DNA from: JBEHWX01 sp048498995
GTDB lineage: Bacteria > Bacteroidota > Ignavibacteria > OLB7
Length of the DNA: 22,350 nucleotides
Assembly: GCA_048498995.1 (NCBI GenBank)
Contig: JBEHWX010000096.1
Span: 1-22,350 of the forward strand
Direction of reading: 5' to 3'
Under the pieces are notes generated by a model. The model was not told where the DNA came from. It saw only the letters and a program-made list of their open reading frames with translations, and made no database searches. The position numbers and the translations under genes were made by a program. Every line of letters begins with the position of its first letter. The stretch's first letter is position 1. Of the stretch, positions 6,945 to 16,300 are shown piece by piece.

Positions 6945-7911
6945 CGCCGTACGGGCTTCCGGCGCCGGCGGCGCGGGTGACGCGGTCCATCAACCCCGGC
7001 TCGAGCTCTCCGGGATCGGCGAAGACCAGCACCTCGTCGACCGCGAGGGATTCGGCCTCGCGCAGCAGACGGTAAAGCACCTGCTCGGTCAGCTGTCGCA
7101 CGTCCTCCCTCGGAAAGCGGTCGAGATGCTTCCGGGTCGTCAGGATCATTCTGCTGCTCCCCTCGCGCGCCGGGGGAGGATCGCCGCCGATCACCAGGCG
7201 AACCGGGATGGCCGGCGCGTAATGTCGATACTTCATGCCGGGCGAGCGGGCAAGCCGGGAGCCGGTGTCGATCACGACCGGTTCGCCGAGGGCCGCCTCG
7301 ATGGCGGCCGCGGTGATCGTTCCGGGGCGCAGCACCACCACCCGGGGACCGGAGATATCCACGACCGTCGACTCGATGCCGACGGTGCAGGCGCCGGCGT
7401 CGAGCACCGCGGCGATGCGCCCGCCGAGATCGTCCACCACGTGGCGCGCGGTGGTCGGGCTCGGACGTCCCGACAGGTTGGCCGACGGGGCCACCAGCGG
7501 TCCGGACCGCGCGATCAGCTCGATCGCCGTTGCATGAGCCGGCACGCGGATGGCGACGGTGGCCAGCCCGGCGCGCGCTATGGCGGGGATCGCGGGATTG
7601 GTCGGCAGCACCAGCGTCAGCGGCCCCGGCATCAGGGTGGAGGCCAGCAGCCGGGCGCGATCGTTCATCTTGCCGCACTGCTCGATCTCGGCGGGCGAGG
7701 CCACGTGCACGATCAGCGGATTGTCCGCCGGGCGTCCCTTGGCCGCGAACACCCGCGCAACCGCGTCGGGATCGAACGCGTTGGCGCCGAGCCCGTAGAC
7801 GGTCTCGGTCGGGAACGCGACGATCTCACCGGCGCGCAAAAGCTCCGCGGCCCGCGCGATGGCATCGGCGCGGGTCTCGCTGCTCAGTGCGTCTAGGATG
7901 ATCGTGGTCAT
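6937..7911 (-). CDS. sua5: L-threonylcarbamoyladenylate synthase (Sua5/YrdC/TsaC)
   Basis: Makes threonylcarbamoyl-AMP from threonine, bicarbonate and ATP, the first step of t6A37 modification of tRNAs that read ANN codons; cytoplasmic. It is the two-domain Sua5 form (324 residues). The YrdC domain (1 to about 205) shows GEIVAFPTETVYGLGANAF, the active-site K-x-R in AAKGRPADNPLIVH (57-69), MPGPLTLVLP, VAIRVPAH and the nucleotide-binding APSANLSGRPSPT (141-153). The linker and Sua5 domain start at SPGMKYRHYAP (223-233) and end in an alpha-beta domain with VDEVLVFADP. The ATG at 7911-7909 lies just before the first domain strand. The last few bases overlap the 16-bp tandem repeats. It probably has its own promoter in the gap upstream, divergent from rpmB. 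Confidence 0.95.
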   Translation of the reverse strand: MTTIILDALSSETRADAIARAAELLRAGEIVAFPTETVYGLGANAFDPDAVARVFAAKGRPADNPLIVHVASPAEIEQCGKMNDRARLLASTLMPGPLTLVLPTNPAIPAIARAGLATVAIRVPAHATAIELIARSGPLVAPSANLSGRPSPTTARHVVDDLGGRIAAVLDAGACTVGIESTVVDISGPRVVVLRPGTITAAAIEAALGEPVVIDTGSRLARSPGMKYRHYAPAIPVRLVIGGDPPPAREGSSRMILTTRKHLDRFPREDVRQLTEQVLYRLLREAESLAVDEVLVFADPGELEPGLMDRVTRAAGAGSPYGDR

Positions 7912-8276
7912 CGATACGTGCGAGAACGAAAACGAAAGAGGTCAATATACGGAGAGCACCGAAGCTCCGGATGTCCCGGTTCCCGGTTTGTTGCGCGCGG
8001 CTCCCCCACCCGTCGGGAGGCGCATCGGCCGTCAAGGAGCGTCCCGGATCCCCGATCGGCGGACTTCGATCATCGGACTCCGATCATCGGGGCCGACCGA
8101 GGCGAGGGGGTGAATGTATCGCTCGGCGACCGAACATCATCTCTCGAAAGCTTCCGGAAGATGATACAACCTGTCTCCGACTTTCTGCTTGGCCATATAC
8201 CCTCCTTCTGCTTATTTTGGGATTCTTTACTACGAATTCACAGATATTTCGATAGAACCTTAGAAGGAGCAAACCA
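7912..8276. other. Divergent gap between sua5 and rpmB
   Basis: A 365-bp region that must carry outward promoters for both genes; no hexamer pair is convincing. Two tandem 14-bp units (8062-8075 and 8076-8089, one mismatch) each contain CGATCATCG. Nearer rpmB is an inverted repeat (8136-8142 with 8159-8165) around the 10-bp palindrome CTTCCGGAAG at 8151-8160. The last 100 bp are notably AT-richer, as expected of a promoter and leader. Confidence 0.5.
8136..8165 (+). promoter_or_regulatory. Inverted repeat upstream of rpmB
   Basis: Arms ATCATCT/AGATGAT (7 bp, perfect) enclose 16 nt that hold the palindrome CTTCCGGAAG. It ends about 110 bp before the rpmB start. It could be a protein-binding site or an mRNA leader hairpin involved in ribosomal-protein control; this is inference. 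Confidence 0.3.
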
Positions 8277-8501
8277 GTGTCACGTCGTTGTGAACTGACC
8301 GGCAAAGGCCCGATGTACGGTGGCAACATCTCGCACGCGCACAACGTCACCAACCGTCGCTTCATGCCGAACCTGCAGACCAAGCGGATTTGGCTCGATG
8401 ACGAGAAGCGTTGGATCACGGTGCGCGCCACCGCCAAGGCGCTCAAGTCGCTCGACAAGAAGGGCTACCGCGCCATGATGAAGGAGCTCAACGGGAAGTA
8501 A
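8277..8501 (+). CDS. rpmB: 50S ribosomal protein L28
   Basis: Structural protein of the large ribosomal subunit. The 74-residue product begins MSRRCELTGKGPMYGGN, continues with the conserved basic stretch NVTNRRFMPNLQTKRIW and VRATAKALKSLDKKG, and ends at about the usual length. It has only one cysteine in the CELTGK segment, so it is a zinc-free (C-minus) L28. The start is GTG at 8277, supported by AAGGAG at 8264-8269, 7 nt upstream. It appears as a single-gene unit: the usual partner rpmG (L33) is not adjacent, and an intrinsic terminator follows within 24 bp. Highly expressed; the AT-richer leader upstream fits this. Confidence 0.97.
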   Translation: MSRRCELTGKGPMYGGNISHAHNVTNRRFMPNLQTKRIWLDDEKRWITVRATAKALKSLDKKGYRAMMKELNGK

Positions 8502-8524
8502 TTCCCGGCTCCGAGGAACTGTTC

Positions 8525-8562
8525 CGCCCGATCGTCCGTCTGGTCGATCGGGCGTTTTGTTT
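8525..8562 (+). terminator. Intrinsic terminator of rpmB
   Basis: Perfect 10-bp stem CGCCCGATCG / CGATCGGGCG (8525-8534 with 8545-8554), 10-nt loop, then TTTTGTTT. Confidence 0.9.
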
Positions 8563-8779
8563 GTACCCCTGACCTCCGGCATCGCCCGGCGCCGGCGCCT
8601 CGACGAGATCGCCCCCGCCTCCGTCCGGAGACCGCGCTTCGGCGCCAGCACGCGCCGTGCTATGTTGCGCCCACGACTCCCGGATCCGCAACTTCGGACC
8701 CGCAACTTCGGCCGCGCGCGGCCGTGAACGGTGGACTCGGGCAACGCCCGGCAGACACATTCGCTCCCGGATATCGACC

Positions 8780-9415
8780 ATGGATATCGACTCGCTCATA
8801 CACTGGATGCAGGGGCTCCCGCCGGTCGCGGTCTACGCGACCCTCTGGTTCGTCTGCTACATCGAGAACATCTTCCCCCCTTCCCCGAGCGACGTGCTGA
8901 TGCTCTTCATCGCGACGCTGATCGGGATGGGGACGATCGGGCATATCGAGGCGATCTGGGTCGCGACCTTCGGGAGCGTGATGGGCTTTCTGACGGCGTT
9001 CGTGGTCGGCAGGCAGTTCGGCAGGAAATGGGTGGAGCGGGGAAAGCTCCCCTTCGTCTCGGTCGACATGCTCAAAAAGGTGGACGGCTGGTTTGCCAAA
9101 TACGGCTACTGGGTGATCGTCGTCAACCGCTTTCTCACCGGCACCCGCGCGGTGATCTCCTTCTTCGCCGGCCTCTCGAATCTGGACTTCGCCCGCACCA
9201 CCATCCTCTGCACGCTCTCGGCGCTCGCCTGGAACGTGCTGGTGATCGAGCTGGGACGCTTCCTCGGCTCGAACTGGCGCGCCGGCGAATCGATCCTCCG
9301 GAAGTACGAGATCGTGATGTCGATCGTGCTCGGGGCGATCGTCCTCTTCTTCCTCGTCCGCTGGCTCATCCGCCGTCGCCGCGCCGCGGCCGACTCGAAG
9401 ACCACCGGCTCCTGA
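8780..9415 (+). CDS. DedA family (SNARE-associated/VTT domain) membrane protein
   Basis: Inner-membrane protein of the DedA/VTT family; members are implicated in lipid (undecaprenyl phosphate or phospholipid) flipping and are needed for envelope homeostasis. It has 211 residues, the usual size. Landmarks are the re-entrant segment with ENIFPPSPSD (29-38), VGRQFGRKWVERGK (76-89), the conserved arginine stretch NRFLTGTRAVISFFAGLS (116-133) and terminal membrane helices ending in a basic tail RRRRAAADSK. The ATG at 8780 directly precedes MDIDSLIHWMQGLPP; no strong ribosome binding site is seen, and upstream in-frame sequence lacks family character. It is separated from rpmB by a terminator and converges on the SirB1-like gene, with a hairpin in between. 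The lipid substrate is unknown. Confidence 0.92.
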   Translation: MDIDSLIHWMQGLPPVAVYATLWFVCYIENIFPPSPSDVLMLFIATLIGMGTIGHIEAIWVATFGSVMGFLTAFVVGRQFGRKWVERGKLPFVSVDMLKKVDGWFAKYGYWVIVVNRFLTGTRAVISFFAGLSNLDFARTTILCTLSALAWNVLVIELGRFLGSNWRAGESILRKYEIVMSIVLGAIVLFFLVRWLIRRRRAAADSKTTGS

Positions 9416-9485
9416 GCTCCGCGGCGGCATCCGCATCGAGGCATCCGGGATCCCCGCGGATCGCGCACGTCGACTCCTCACGTCA

Positions 9486-9504
9486 CGGCCGGCATCGCCG
9501 GCCG
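9486..9504. terminator. GC hairpin between convergent genes
   Basis: Perfect 8-bp arms CGGCCGGC / GCCGGCCG (9486-9493 with 9497-9504) with an ATC loop, in the 99-bp space between two convergent genes. No T-run on either side. The 16-nt segment from 9489 recurs exactly at 11445-11460. Confidence 0.45.
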
Positions 9505-9514
9505 CGCGTCACCA

Positions 9515-10393
9515 TCATTCCCCTTCCTCCGGCTCCTCATCCTTCCGTCCGAGCAGGCGCTCGATGGCCGACTCCAGCTCGGAGGTCAGCTCCGCGTCGG
9601 TGTTTCTGTAGATCTCGGCGAGATTCCTGAGCATGCGCGCCACGATCTGGCGATTGCCGACCGGCTCCAGGAATGCCGGGTTGTACTCCACGCCGACGAT
9701 CCGGAGATAGCGGCGGCAATCCTCGTAGCTCAGGATCATCCCGCCGTTGTAGGGATCGATGAAGAACTCCTCGCCGGGGGCGTGATACTTCACCAGGAAG
9801 TGGCGCGGGAAGCCGATCCCCCGGAGCGGCATCCGCAGACGCTCGGCCAGCAGCAGATAGAGGGTCGACAGGCTGATCGGAATGCCGACGCGCTGGTCGA
9901 TCACCCGGTTGAGGAAGGAGTTGTCGGGATCGTCGTACTGCTCCTGCGGCGTCCCGCGGAAGCCGAGATCGTTGACCAGGAAACGGTTCATCTCCCGGAC
10001 CGCGATCAGGGCGTTCGGGCAGCGGCGCAGGCGCCACTCCAGCGTGAAGGCCATCTCGTCGAGGCGCTCGCCGTAGCCGCCGATATCCAGATCGGGATAG
10101 CGGAGCAGCGCGACGGCGAAGGCGCCATGCTCCAGATCGATATCCTCACCGGCCGGCTGCGAGCCGATCAGCCGCTCGATCTCCTCCCGGAAGCGCCGGA
10201 GCCCGATCTCGGTCAGTATATCGCGGGCATTGGACCTGATGATGTCCAGGTCGCCGCTCTCGGCCAGTCGGCGGAGCGCCGGAGCGGTCTCCGGACCGAT
10301 CTCCAGCAGACGCTTGCGCACCGATTTCATGACGATCGGGTCCGGATCGTCCAGCAGCGAGAGCACGGCATCGAGATGTGTCGAAAGCGCCAT
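9515..10393 (-). CDS. SirB1 family transglutaminase-like protein
   Basis: A 292-residue cytoplasmic protein of the SirB1/transglutaminase-like family, widespread and of poorly defined function. The N-terminal ~75 residues form helical repeats (HEAT-like: VMKSVRKRLLEIGPETAPALRRLAES). The core holds the family signature: MNRFLVNDLGFRG (135-147), NSFLNRVIDQRVGIPISLSTLYLLLAERL (158-186), GIGFPRHFLVKYH (192-204) and FFIDPYNGG (210-218). The last two supply the His and Asp of the transglutaminase fold; the position usually occupied by cysteine appears to be serine (GIPISLS), typical of this family and arguing against classical transglutaminase activity. GAGGAA lies 9 nt before the ATG (10393). It is 124 bp downstream of the LOG-family gene on the same strand. 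Confidence 0.88.
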   Translation of the reverse strand: MALSTHLDAVLSLLDDPDPIVMKSVRKRLLEIGPETAPALRRLAESGDLDIIRSNARDILTEIGLRRFREEIERLIGSQPAGEDIDLEHGAFAVALLRYPDLDIGGYGERLDEMAFTLEWRLRRCPNALIAVREMNRFLVNDLGFRGTPQEQYDDPDNSFLNRVIDQRVGIPISLSTLYLLLAERLRMPLRGIGFPRHFLVKYHAPGEEFFIDPYNGGMILSYEDCRRYLRIVGVEYNPAFLEPVGNRQIVARMLRNLAEIYRNTDAELTSELESAIERLLGRKDEEPEEGE

Positions 10394-10517
10394 TGCGCAC
10401 GGTTCCTCGGCTTGTCCATGAGCGCGCCCCGGTCCATCCGACGGGGCAGGGGTTCCAGTTCAGCGGCTCCCGATGCCGTCGCGGCTGTCGCGCGACCGGC
10501 GGGAGCGGAGGTTCGTC

Positions 10518-11378
10518 TCAGGTCTGAATCGAATGATGCCGGGCCAGCTCGCCGGTCAGAAACTCGAAGGCGTCGTCCACATCGTTGGAGCGATGGAACA
10601 GCTCGAGATCCTCCGGGGAGATCACCCCGAGCTCGGCAAGCCTCGGCATGTTGATCACCTCGTCCCAGAAGTCGCTTCCGTAGAGGACGATCGGCAGACG
10701 CTTGGTCACCTTGCGCGTCTGCACCAGTGTAAGAACCTCCATCAGCTCGTCGAACGTTCCGAAGCCTCCGGGGAATACCACCATGGCATTGGCCAGCGAC
10801 ACGAAGAAGAGCTTCCTCATGAAGAAGTAGTGGAACTCGAAGTTCAGCGTGGCCGAGATGTACTGGTTCGGGAACTGCTCGAACGGCAGGGAGATGTTCA
10901 GGCCGATCGACTCGCCGCCGGCCAGATGGGCGCCGAGGTTGGCCGCCTCCATGATGCCGGGGCCGCCGCCGGTGCAGACCAGGAACTTCTTCGGCGCGCC
11001 GGGGGCGGTGTGCTTCATCCCCCACTCGGTGATGCGACGGGCAAGCTCGGTGGCCTCGCTGTAGTAGCGGCTGGTGAGCCTCTTGTGCCGGAGCGCGTCG
11101 AGCGTCTCCAGCAGCAGCGCCCTCCGCTCGCCGTCGGCCTGCGCGATCTGCCGCTCGACCGCGGCGATCTCCTGATCGGCGCGATCCGGCGGAATGATCC
11201 TGGCCGACCCGAAGAAGACGACCGCGCCGCGGACATTGTGCGTGTTGAAGCGGCTGGTGGGCTCGATGTACTCGGCCAGGATGCGGATCACTCGCGCGTC
11301 CGGGCTGTTGAGGAACTCGTTGTTGTTATATGCTTTCAGCAGCGGCTGATCCGGCCCCTGCGTGTATGGTTCGGACAT
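10518..11378 (-). CDS. LOG family (TIGR00730-like) Rossmann-fold protein
   Basis: LOG-family proteins are phosphoribohydrolases that cleave nucleoside 5'-monophosphates to base and ribose 5-phosphate; some release cytokinins, and others were misnamed lysine decarboxylases. This one has 286 residues with an N-terminal extension before the Rossmann core. VVFFGSARI (53-61) and CTGGGPGIMEAANLGA (135-150) bind the phosphate. The catalytic signature PGGFGTFDE (203-211) and the conserved arginine/methionine in FFMRK (185-189) are present. It matches the larger group of the family (about 280-300 residues), not the ~190-residue plant-like LOG. The ATG at 11378 has only a weak AAAAGAA upstream. It is followed on the same strand by the SirB1-like gene. 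The nucleotide substrate is not readable. Confidence 0.93.
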   Translation of the reverse strand: MSEPYTQGPDQPLLKAYNNNEFLNSPDARVIRILAEYIEPTSRFNTHNVRGAVVFFGSARIIPPDRADQEIAAVERQIAQADGERRALLLETLDALRHKRLTSRYYSEATELARRITEWGMKHTAPGAPKKFLVCTGGGPGIMEAANLGAHLAGGESIGLNISLPFEQFPNQYISATLNFEFHYFFMRKLFFVSLANAMVVFPGGFGTFDELMEVLTLVQTRKVTKRLPIVLYGSDFWDEVINMPRLAELGVISPEDLELFHRSNDVDDAFEFLTGELARHHSIQT

Positions 11379-11444
11379 CTATGTTCTTTTGAAAGTGTAC
11401 GATTGCCTGTTCCCTCCGGATGTCGCCGCCCCCCTTGGTCCGCT

Positions 11445-11457
11445 CCGGCATCGCCGG
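11445..11457. terminator. Short GC hairpin 3' of the SDR gene
   Basis: CCGGC-ATC-GCCGG, lying 31 bp past the SDR stop on the minus strand. It shares an exact 16-nt core with the hairpin at 9486-9504. No T-run. Confidence 0.3.
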
Positions 11458-11487
11458 CCGGTCGCTTCCGCGATCATGCCCCGGCGA

Positions 11488-12246
11488 TCATTCCTGGGAG
11501 GTCTCCTGGGCGATGTTCAGTCCGCCATCGACGATGAGGGTCTGCCCGGTGACGTAGGTCGCCTCGACGGCCAGGAACCAGACCGATCTGAAGATATCAT
11601 CGACGCCGCCGTATCGCGCCATCGGAATGCGCTCTCTCGGCAACATCTTTCCGGGTGCCGGCTCCTCCGGGATCTCGATCGCTCCCGGCGCCACGGAGTT
11701 CACCGTGATATCCGGGGCCAGCGCCCGGGCCAATGCCCGCGTCAACTGCACGACGCCGGCCTTCGAGACGTTGTATGGAATCCTGTCCTTCCATATCTGA
11801 AACGCGCCGAGGGAAGAAAGATTAACGATCCGCCCGCGAAGCCCCTCGGAGGGCTCCTGCCGGCGCATCACCTCGGCGGCCGCCTGTGCCGCAAAGAACT
11901 CGCCATACAGGTTCGTCTCCAGCACCTCGCGCCAGAGCTCCTCGGTAACCCCCTCGATCGGCGTCTGCCTCGGGTAGATGCCGGCGTTGTTGATCAGCAC
12001 GTCGAGCCGGCCGAAGCGGGAGGCAACCTCCTCCACCGCGCTTCTGATCCCGGCGCGGTCGCGCACGTCGGCCCGCACGAGAACTCCCTCGGCGCCGAGC
12101 TCCTCGATCCGCCGGAGCGTCTGCTCCGCCTTGTCGCGCGAGCTGCCGTAGTGAACGCCGACGCGCCAGCCCCGCTCGGCGAACCCGAGCGAGAGCGCGC
12201 GGCCGATGCGGCGCCCGCCGCCGGTCACCATCACCACGCCGCTCAT
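11488..12246 (-). CDS. Short-chain dehydrogenase, pteridine-reductase (FolM/PTR1)-like
   Basis: NAD(P)-dependent SDR of 252 residues with a full Rossmann core: TGGGRRIG (8-15), acidic strand end RADV (58-61), NNAG (86-89), catalytic S144/S145, Y158 and K162 in YNVSK, and the C-terminal YVTGQTLIVDGGLNIA. The cofactor loop fits T-G-x3-R-x-G, the form used by pteridine reductases (PTR1, FolM), and is followed by VHYGSS, which favours NADPH. I infer a dihydropteridine/dihydrofolate-type reductase, though FabG-like 3-oxoacyl reductases are a possible alternative. Its ATG (12246-12244) overlaps the ygfZ stop by ATGA, so the two are translationally coupled; YgfZ binds tetrahydrofolate, which supports a folate/pterin role. 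Confidence 0.85.
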   Translation of the reverse strand: MSGVVMVTGGGRRIGRALSLGFAERGWRVGVHYGSSRDKAEQTLRRIEELGAEGVLVRADVRDRAGIRSAVEEVASRFGRLDVLINNAGIYPRQTPIEGVTEELWREVLETNLYGEFFAAQAAAEVMRRQEPSEGLRGRIVNLSSLGAFQIWKDRIPYNVSKAGVVQLTRALARALAPDITVNSVAPGAIEIPEEPAPGKMLPRERIPMARYGGVDDIFRSVWFLAVEATYVTGQTLIVDGGLNIAQETSQE

Positions 12247-13244
12247 ACGTCGAACGGCAGCTTGGTGATCGTGGCGCTCGTGCCGGCCCCGCCGCTCTGG
12301 CCGGCCGAGGTCACCGTCACGCTTCCACCGGGGACGGCGTGCTGCGTTCTGACGTAGGCCAGGCCGATCGTCCGGTCGAGCCGCGGGGAATAGGCCAGCG
12401 ACGTGACGGTGCCGACCTTCCCCGCATCCGGCACCTCCACCTGAAGCGCGTCGGCATCGGCCGGCGGCGCGTCGAAGAGGAGGCCGACCAGGTGGCGCTG
12501 CACCTTGTCGTAGGTATCGAGGCGGGCGATCACCTCCTGACCGATGTAGCATCCCTTGGTCCAGGAGATCATCGGCGTGAGTCCGGCCTCCAGCGGGTTG
12601 TAGGTCTCGCTCAGCTCGCGTCCCATCTCCGGCTGTCCGGACTCGACGCGGAGCACGTCGAAGGTGGCGCGATCGACCGGCGTGGCGCCGAGCTGGCCGA
12701 GCCCCTGCTCCAGCGCGTCGACATCCGCGGTCGGAACCACGATCTGGAATCCTCCGGCGCCGCCGATGCGGGCGTCGCGCGAGACGTAGTATTCGCCGGT
12801 CGGCCCGGCGCCGGTGACGAACGATCCGGCGTTCGGCGGCTCGGCTCCGGTGAGGGCGGCGATCACCTTGCGCGCCCCCTCGCCGTAGAGTCCGACCACC
12901 GCGTAGTCGGCCGTGGCGTCGGCGGTCGTGAAGTCATCCATGATCGTATATTTGTCCAGCCAGGCACGCACGGCCGGCACATCCCGCCCAAGCATCACCA
13001 TGAGCACGCTTTCCGGAAGCGCATAGACTCGAAGGATCTCGGTGATCCGCCCCTTGTCGGAGGTGAGGATCGTCGAGGCCTCCTCCCCCGGCTTCAGGTC
13101 GCGCGTGGCGTTGGTGGAGATACGATGGAGAAGATCGAGACGATCGGCGCCGGTGCCCCGGAGAACGCCCCGATCATGTCTGATGAAGATGATTCCTTGT
13201 ATCGCCGTCTTGTAGACGGAGCTATCGGGTTGTGCAGTCTGCAT
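12243..13244 (-). CDS. ygfZ: YgfZ/GcvT-domain folate-binding protein
   Basis: Tetrahydrofolate-binding relative of the glycine cleavage T-protein that supports synthesis or repair of certain Fe-S enzymes such as radical-SAM MiaB. This 333-residue protein has the N-terminal GcvT fold with GVLRGTGADRLDLLHRISTN (26-45), and carries the YgfZ signature KGCYIGQE (230-237) with the conserved C232, followed by RLDTYDKVQRHLVGL. The C-terminal ~85 residues form the small beta-barrel domain. Length fits the family. The ATG at 13244 has no strong ribosome binding site; the next M is far downstream. It is the first gene of a two-gene operon, with its TGA overlapping the SDR start, and it is divergent from the M1 peptidase gene 154 bp away. 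Confidence 0.95.
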   Translation of the reverse strand: MQTAQPDSSVYKTAIQGIIFIRHDRGVLRGTGADRLDLLHRISTNATRDLKPGEEASTILTSDKGRITEILRVYALPESVLMVMLGRDVPAVRAWLDKYTIMDDFTTADATADYAVVGLYGEGARKVIAALTGAEPPNAGSFVTGAGPTGEYYVSRDARIGGAGGFQIVVPTADVDALEQGLGQLGATPVDRATFDVLRVESGQPEMGRELSETYNPLEAGLTPMISWTKGCYIGQEVIARLDTYDKVQRHLVGLLFDAPPADADALQVEVPDAGKVGTVTSLAYSPRLDRTIGLAYVRTQHAVPGGSVTVTSAGQSGGAGTSATITKLPFDV

Positions 13245-13398
13245 GGCTCAACGTAGTACGACAATGAAGAACAACATTCACTAAGATATTCCTTTGCCGC
13301 CGAATCCTCCGGCCGGTGTGCGACGCGGCCTCCCGGCGGCCTCCATGGTTGGCGGTGCGCCCCGAAGGGGCCCCTCCCTCATCGACGACCTCACGCGT

Positions 13399-16300
13399 AT
13401 GTTGAATCGACGTTCCCTCCGGCTCCGCGCCTTCCTCTCGGCTCTCATCCTCCTCGGCATTCCGGCGACGGCCGCGCTCTCCTGGCAGCAGCGGGTGGGA
13501 TACACGATGGCGATCGACCTCGACGCCGAGCACCACAGCTTCACCGGACGCCAGCGCCTGGTCTACGTCAACAACTCCCCCGACACGCTCGTCGACGTCT
13601 ACTACCATCTCTTCTACAACGCGTTCCGCCCCGGCAGCATGATGGATGTCCGCGACCGGACCACTCCCGAGGGAGGAGGCATCCGGCTCGCCGATCTTTC
13701 CCCCGATCAGCAGGGGAGCGTCAGGGTGGACACGCTGACGCAGGAGGGGACGCCGCTGGTCTGGTCGGTGGAGGAGACAGTGCTGCACGCCCGGCTGGCG
13801 CGCCCGCTCCCCCCCGGCGACTCGACCACGTTCGAGATGACCTGGTTCACGGTGATCCCGCGGCTGACGCGCCGCGCCGGATGGATGAACCGCGAAGGGG
13901 TCGAGTTCTCGATGGCGCAGTGGTATCCGAAGCTCGCGGCCTACGACGAGACCGGGTGGCACGCCGACGAATACGTGCTCCGGGAGTTCTACGGCATCTA
14001 CGGCACGTTCGACGTCGCCATCACGCTGCCGGCCGCCTACATGGTCGGCGGCACCGGCAGGGTGACGAATCCGGAGGAGGTGAAGTGTGGCTACGAGCTC
14101 GGCGGCATCGACACGCTGCTGATGACCCCGACCGCCGGCGCCACGGGACGGAAGACCTGGCGATTCCACGCCGAGAACGTGCACGACTTCGCCTGGGTGG
14201 CCGATCGCGAATATGTGCATCGCATCTCCCGCTGGCGCGACATCACCTTCCACTTCCTCTACAAGAAGGGAGTGATCGTCAACTGGCAGCACGCGCCGGG
14301 ATGGACGCAGGCGCTGGTGGCCTACTACGGCCGGCGCTTCGGCGACTATTCCTGGCCGGAGCTCACCGTGGCCATGGCCGGCGATCGCGGCATGGAATAT
14401 CCGCAGCTGGTGATGGTCACCGGCTATCGCGACGTGGTCTCCCTGGCCGGCGTGCTCGCGCACGAGATCGGGCACCAGTGGTTCTACGGCATGGTCGGCG
14501 ACAACGAGACCCAGGAGGCGTGGCTCGACGAGGGGTTCACGCAGTATCTCACCGACGAGGCGCGGCGCGACGTGTTCGGCTTCGACCGGAATCCCTATCG
14601 CGGCCTCGACAGCGCGATCTATCCCTGGGTCGAGGCGCCGGAGCGGAACGTCTACGACTACCTGCTGCTGGCCACCTACGGCTACTCCGAGCCCCTATCG
14701 ACCTACCACGACTGGTTCCGCGAATCGGTGACCGCCGGGCTGGTCTACTTCAAGGGGGAGGCGGTGCTCCACATGCTCGAGGGAATGCTCGGACGCCCGC
14801 TCTTCGACGAGGCGATGCGTCGCTACGTTGAACAGCGCCGCTACCATATCTCCACCGCGCGCGATTTCCAGCGCTCAGTCGAACAGACCACCGGACTCAG
14901 GCTCGACTGGTTCTTCAACGAGTGGATCGAGCTGAACCGGACGATGGACTACGCCGCCACCGACCTGAGCTCCGAGCGCGACGGGGATGCATATCGCACC
15001 ACGATCCATCTCGAGCGGCGCCTCGACGCGGTGATGCCGCTCGACGTGACGCTCCGCTACGAGGACGGCACGACCGCCGTCGCCACGATCCCCGTGGAGA
15101 CATGGGCCAAGCCGGATGTCGACTTCCATCTCCCCCGCTGGCGCTGGGTGGACGCCGAGTACGAGACGACGTTCGCGACGCCGAAACGCGTGGTGGAGAT
15201 CGAGATCGACACGGCGATGCTCACCGTCGATCTGGACCGGACGAACAATGTGGCGCGCGCCGGCTTCCTCTCCTCGATCCTGCCGCCGAGCCACGTCGCG
15301 TTCTACAAGCGCTGGGACCTTTCGCGCCCCTACGACCGCTACTCGATCCGCCTCCGGCCGACGCTCTGGTACTCCCAGGCGGACGCCGTGCAGATCGGCA
15401 TGGTGGCCGACGGCGGCTACATCTTCGACCGCTATCAGAGCCGCCTCGGGCTCTACTACAACCTCCGCTCGAAGCGGATCGACTACGACCTGCGCTACGC
15501 CACGCAGACCGATCTGATCGGGCGGCGCGGCGAGGTGAGCGCGGTGGCCTCGAACGCCGACGGCGTGCAGATCTGGTCGATCGGCCTGTCGAAGCTGATC
15601 CGCCCGGACAACTTCGTCTCCCGCGTCTCGCAGCGCGTGGATCTGCGCGCCGAGCGGGAGGTGCTCGTGGGAGGGAACTATCCGAACGGCGTGGCTCCCT
15701 GGAGCGGCGGCGGATTCAACACGATCACCTTCGGCTACGGCTACAAGACCGGCGGCGGCTCCCTCCTGCGGCACGCGGAGGCGCGCGCGGAGCTCGAGGA
15801 GAGCTTCGCCAGCGCAAGCGACTTCACGCAGCTCCGACTCTCGGCCACCGGCAACTGGAATCTCCTCGGCATCGGGCTGTCGACCGATCTGTTCGCCGGG
15901 GGATCGCTCGGCGCGCCGCCGTTGCAGCGGATGTTCAACGCGGCCGGGGCCACCTCGCGCGACATGCACGACAACGTGGTGCAGCGCCTGGCGATGAACG
16001 CCAACCCGGGATTCATGGCGCGCAACCACCTGGTGCTCCCCACGCAGGGATATCTTCTTTCACTGGCCGGCGCGCCGGAGGCCACCCGCCTCACCGGCAA
16101 CCTGATCAACGTGCGGGTGCGGGTGCCGCTGCCGAATCCGCTCGTCGACGCGCGGCTCCGCTACTCTTTCCCCTTTCTATCACGCGTGATGCCCGGACTC
16201 TACGGCGCGGCCGGATGGCTCTTCCCGGACGGCATCAACTGGAAAGGCTTCTCCGACGCGAGCGTCGAGGCAGGGGTCTATGCCACGCTCGATCCGCTGG

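Noticed and set aside
10518..11378. Lysine decarboxylase
   Set aside because: The PGGFGTFDE signature is that of LOG phosphoribohydrolases; the decarboxylase name is a historical misannotation.
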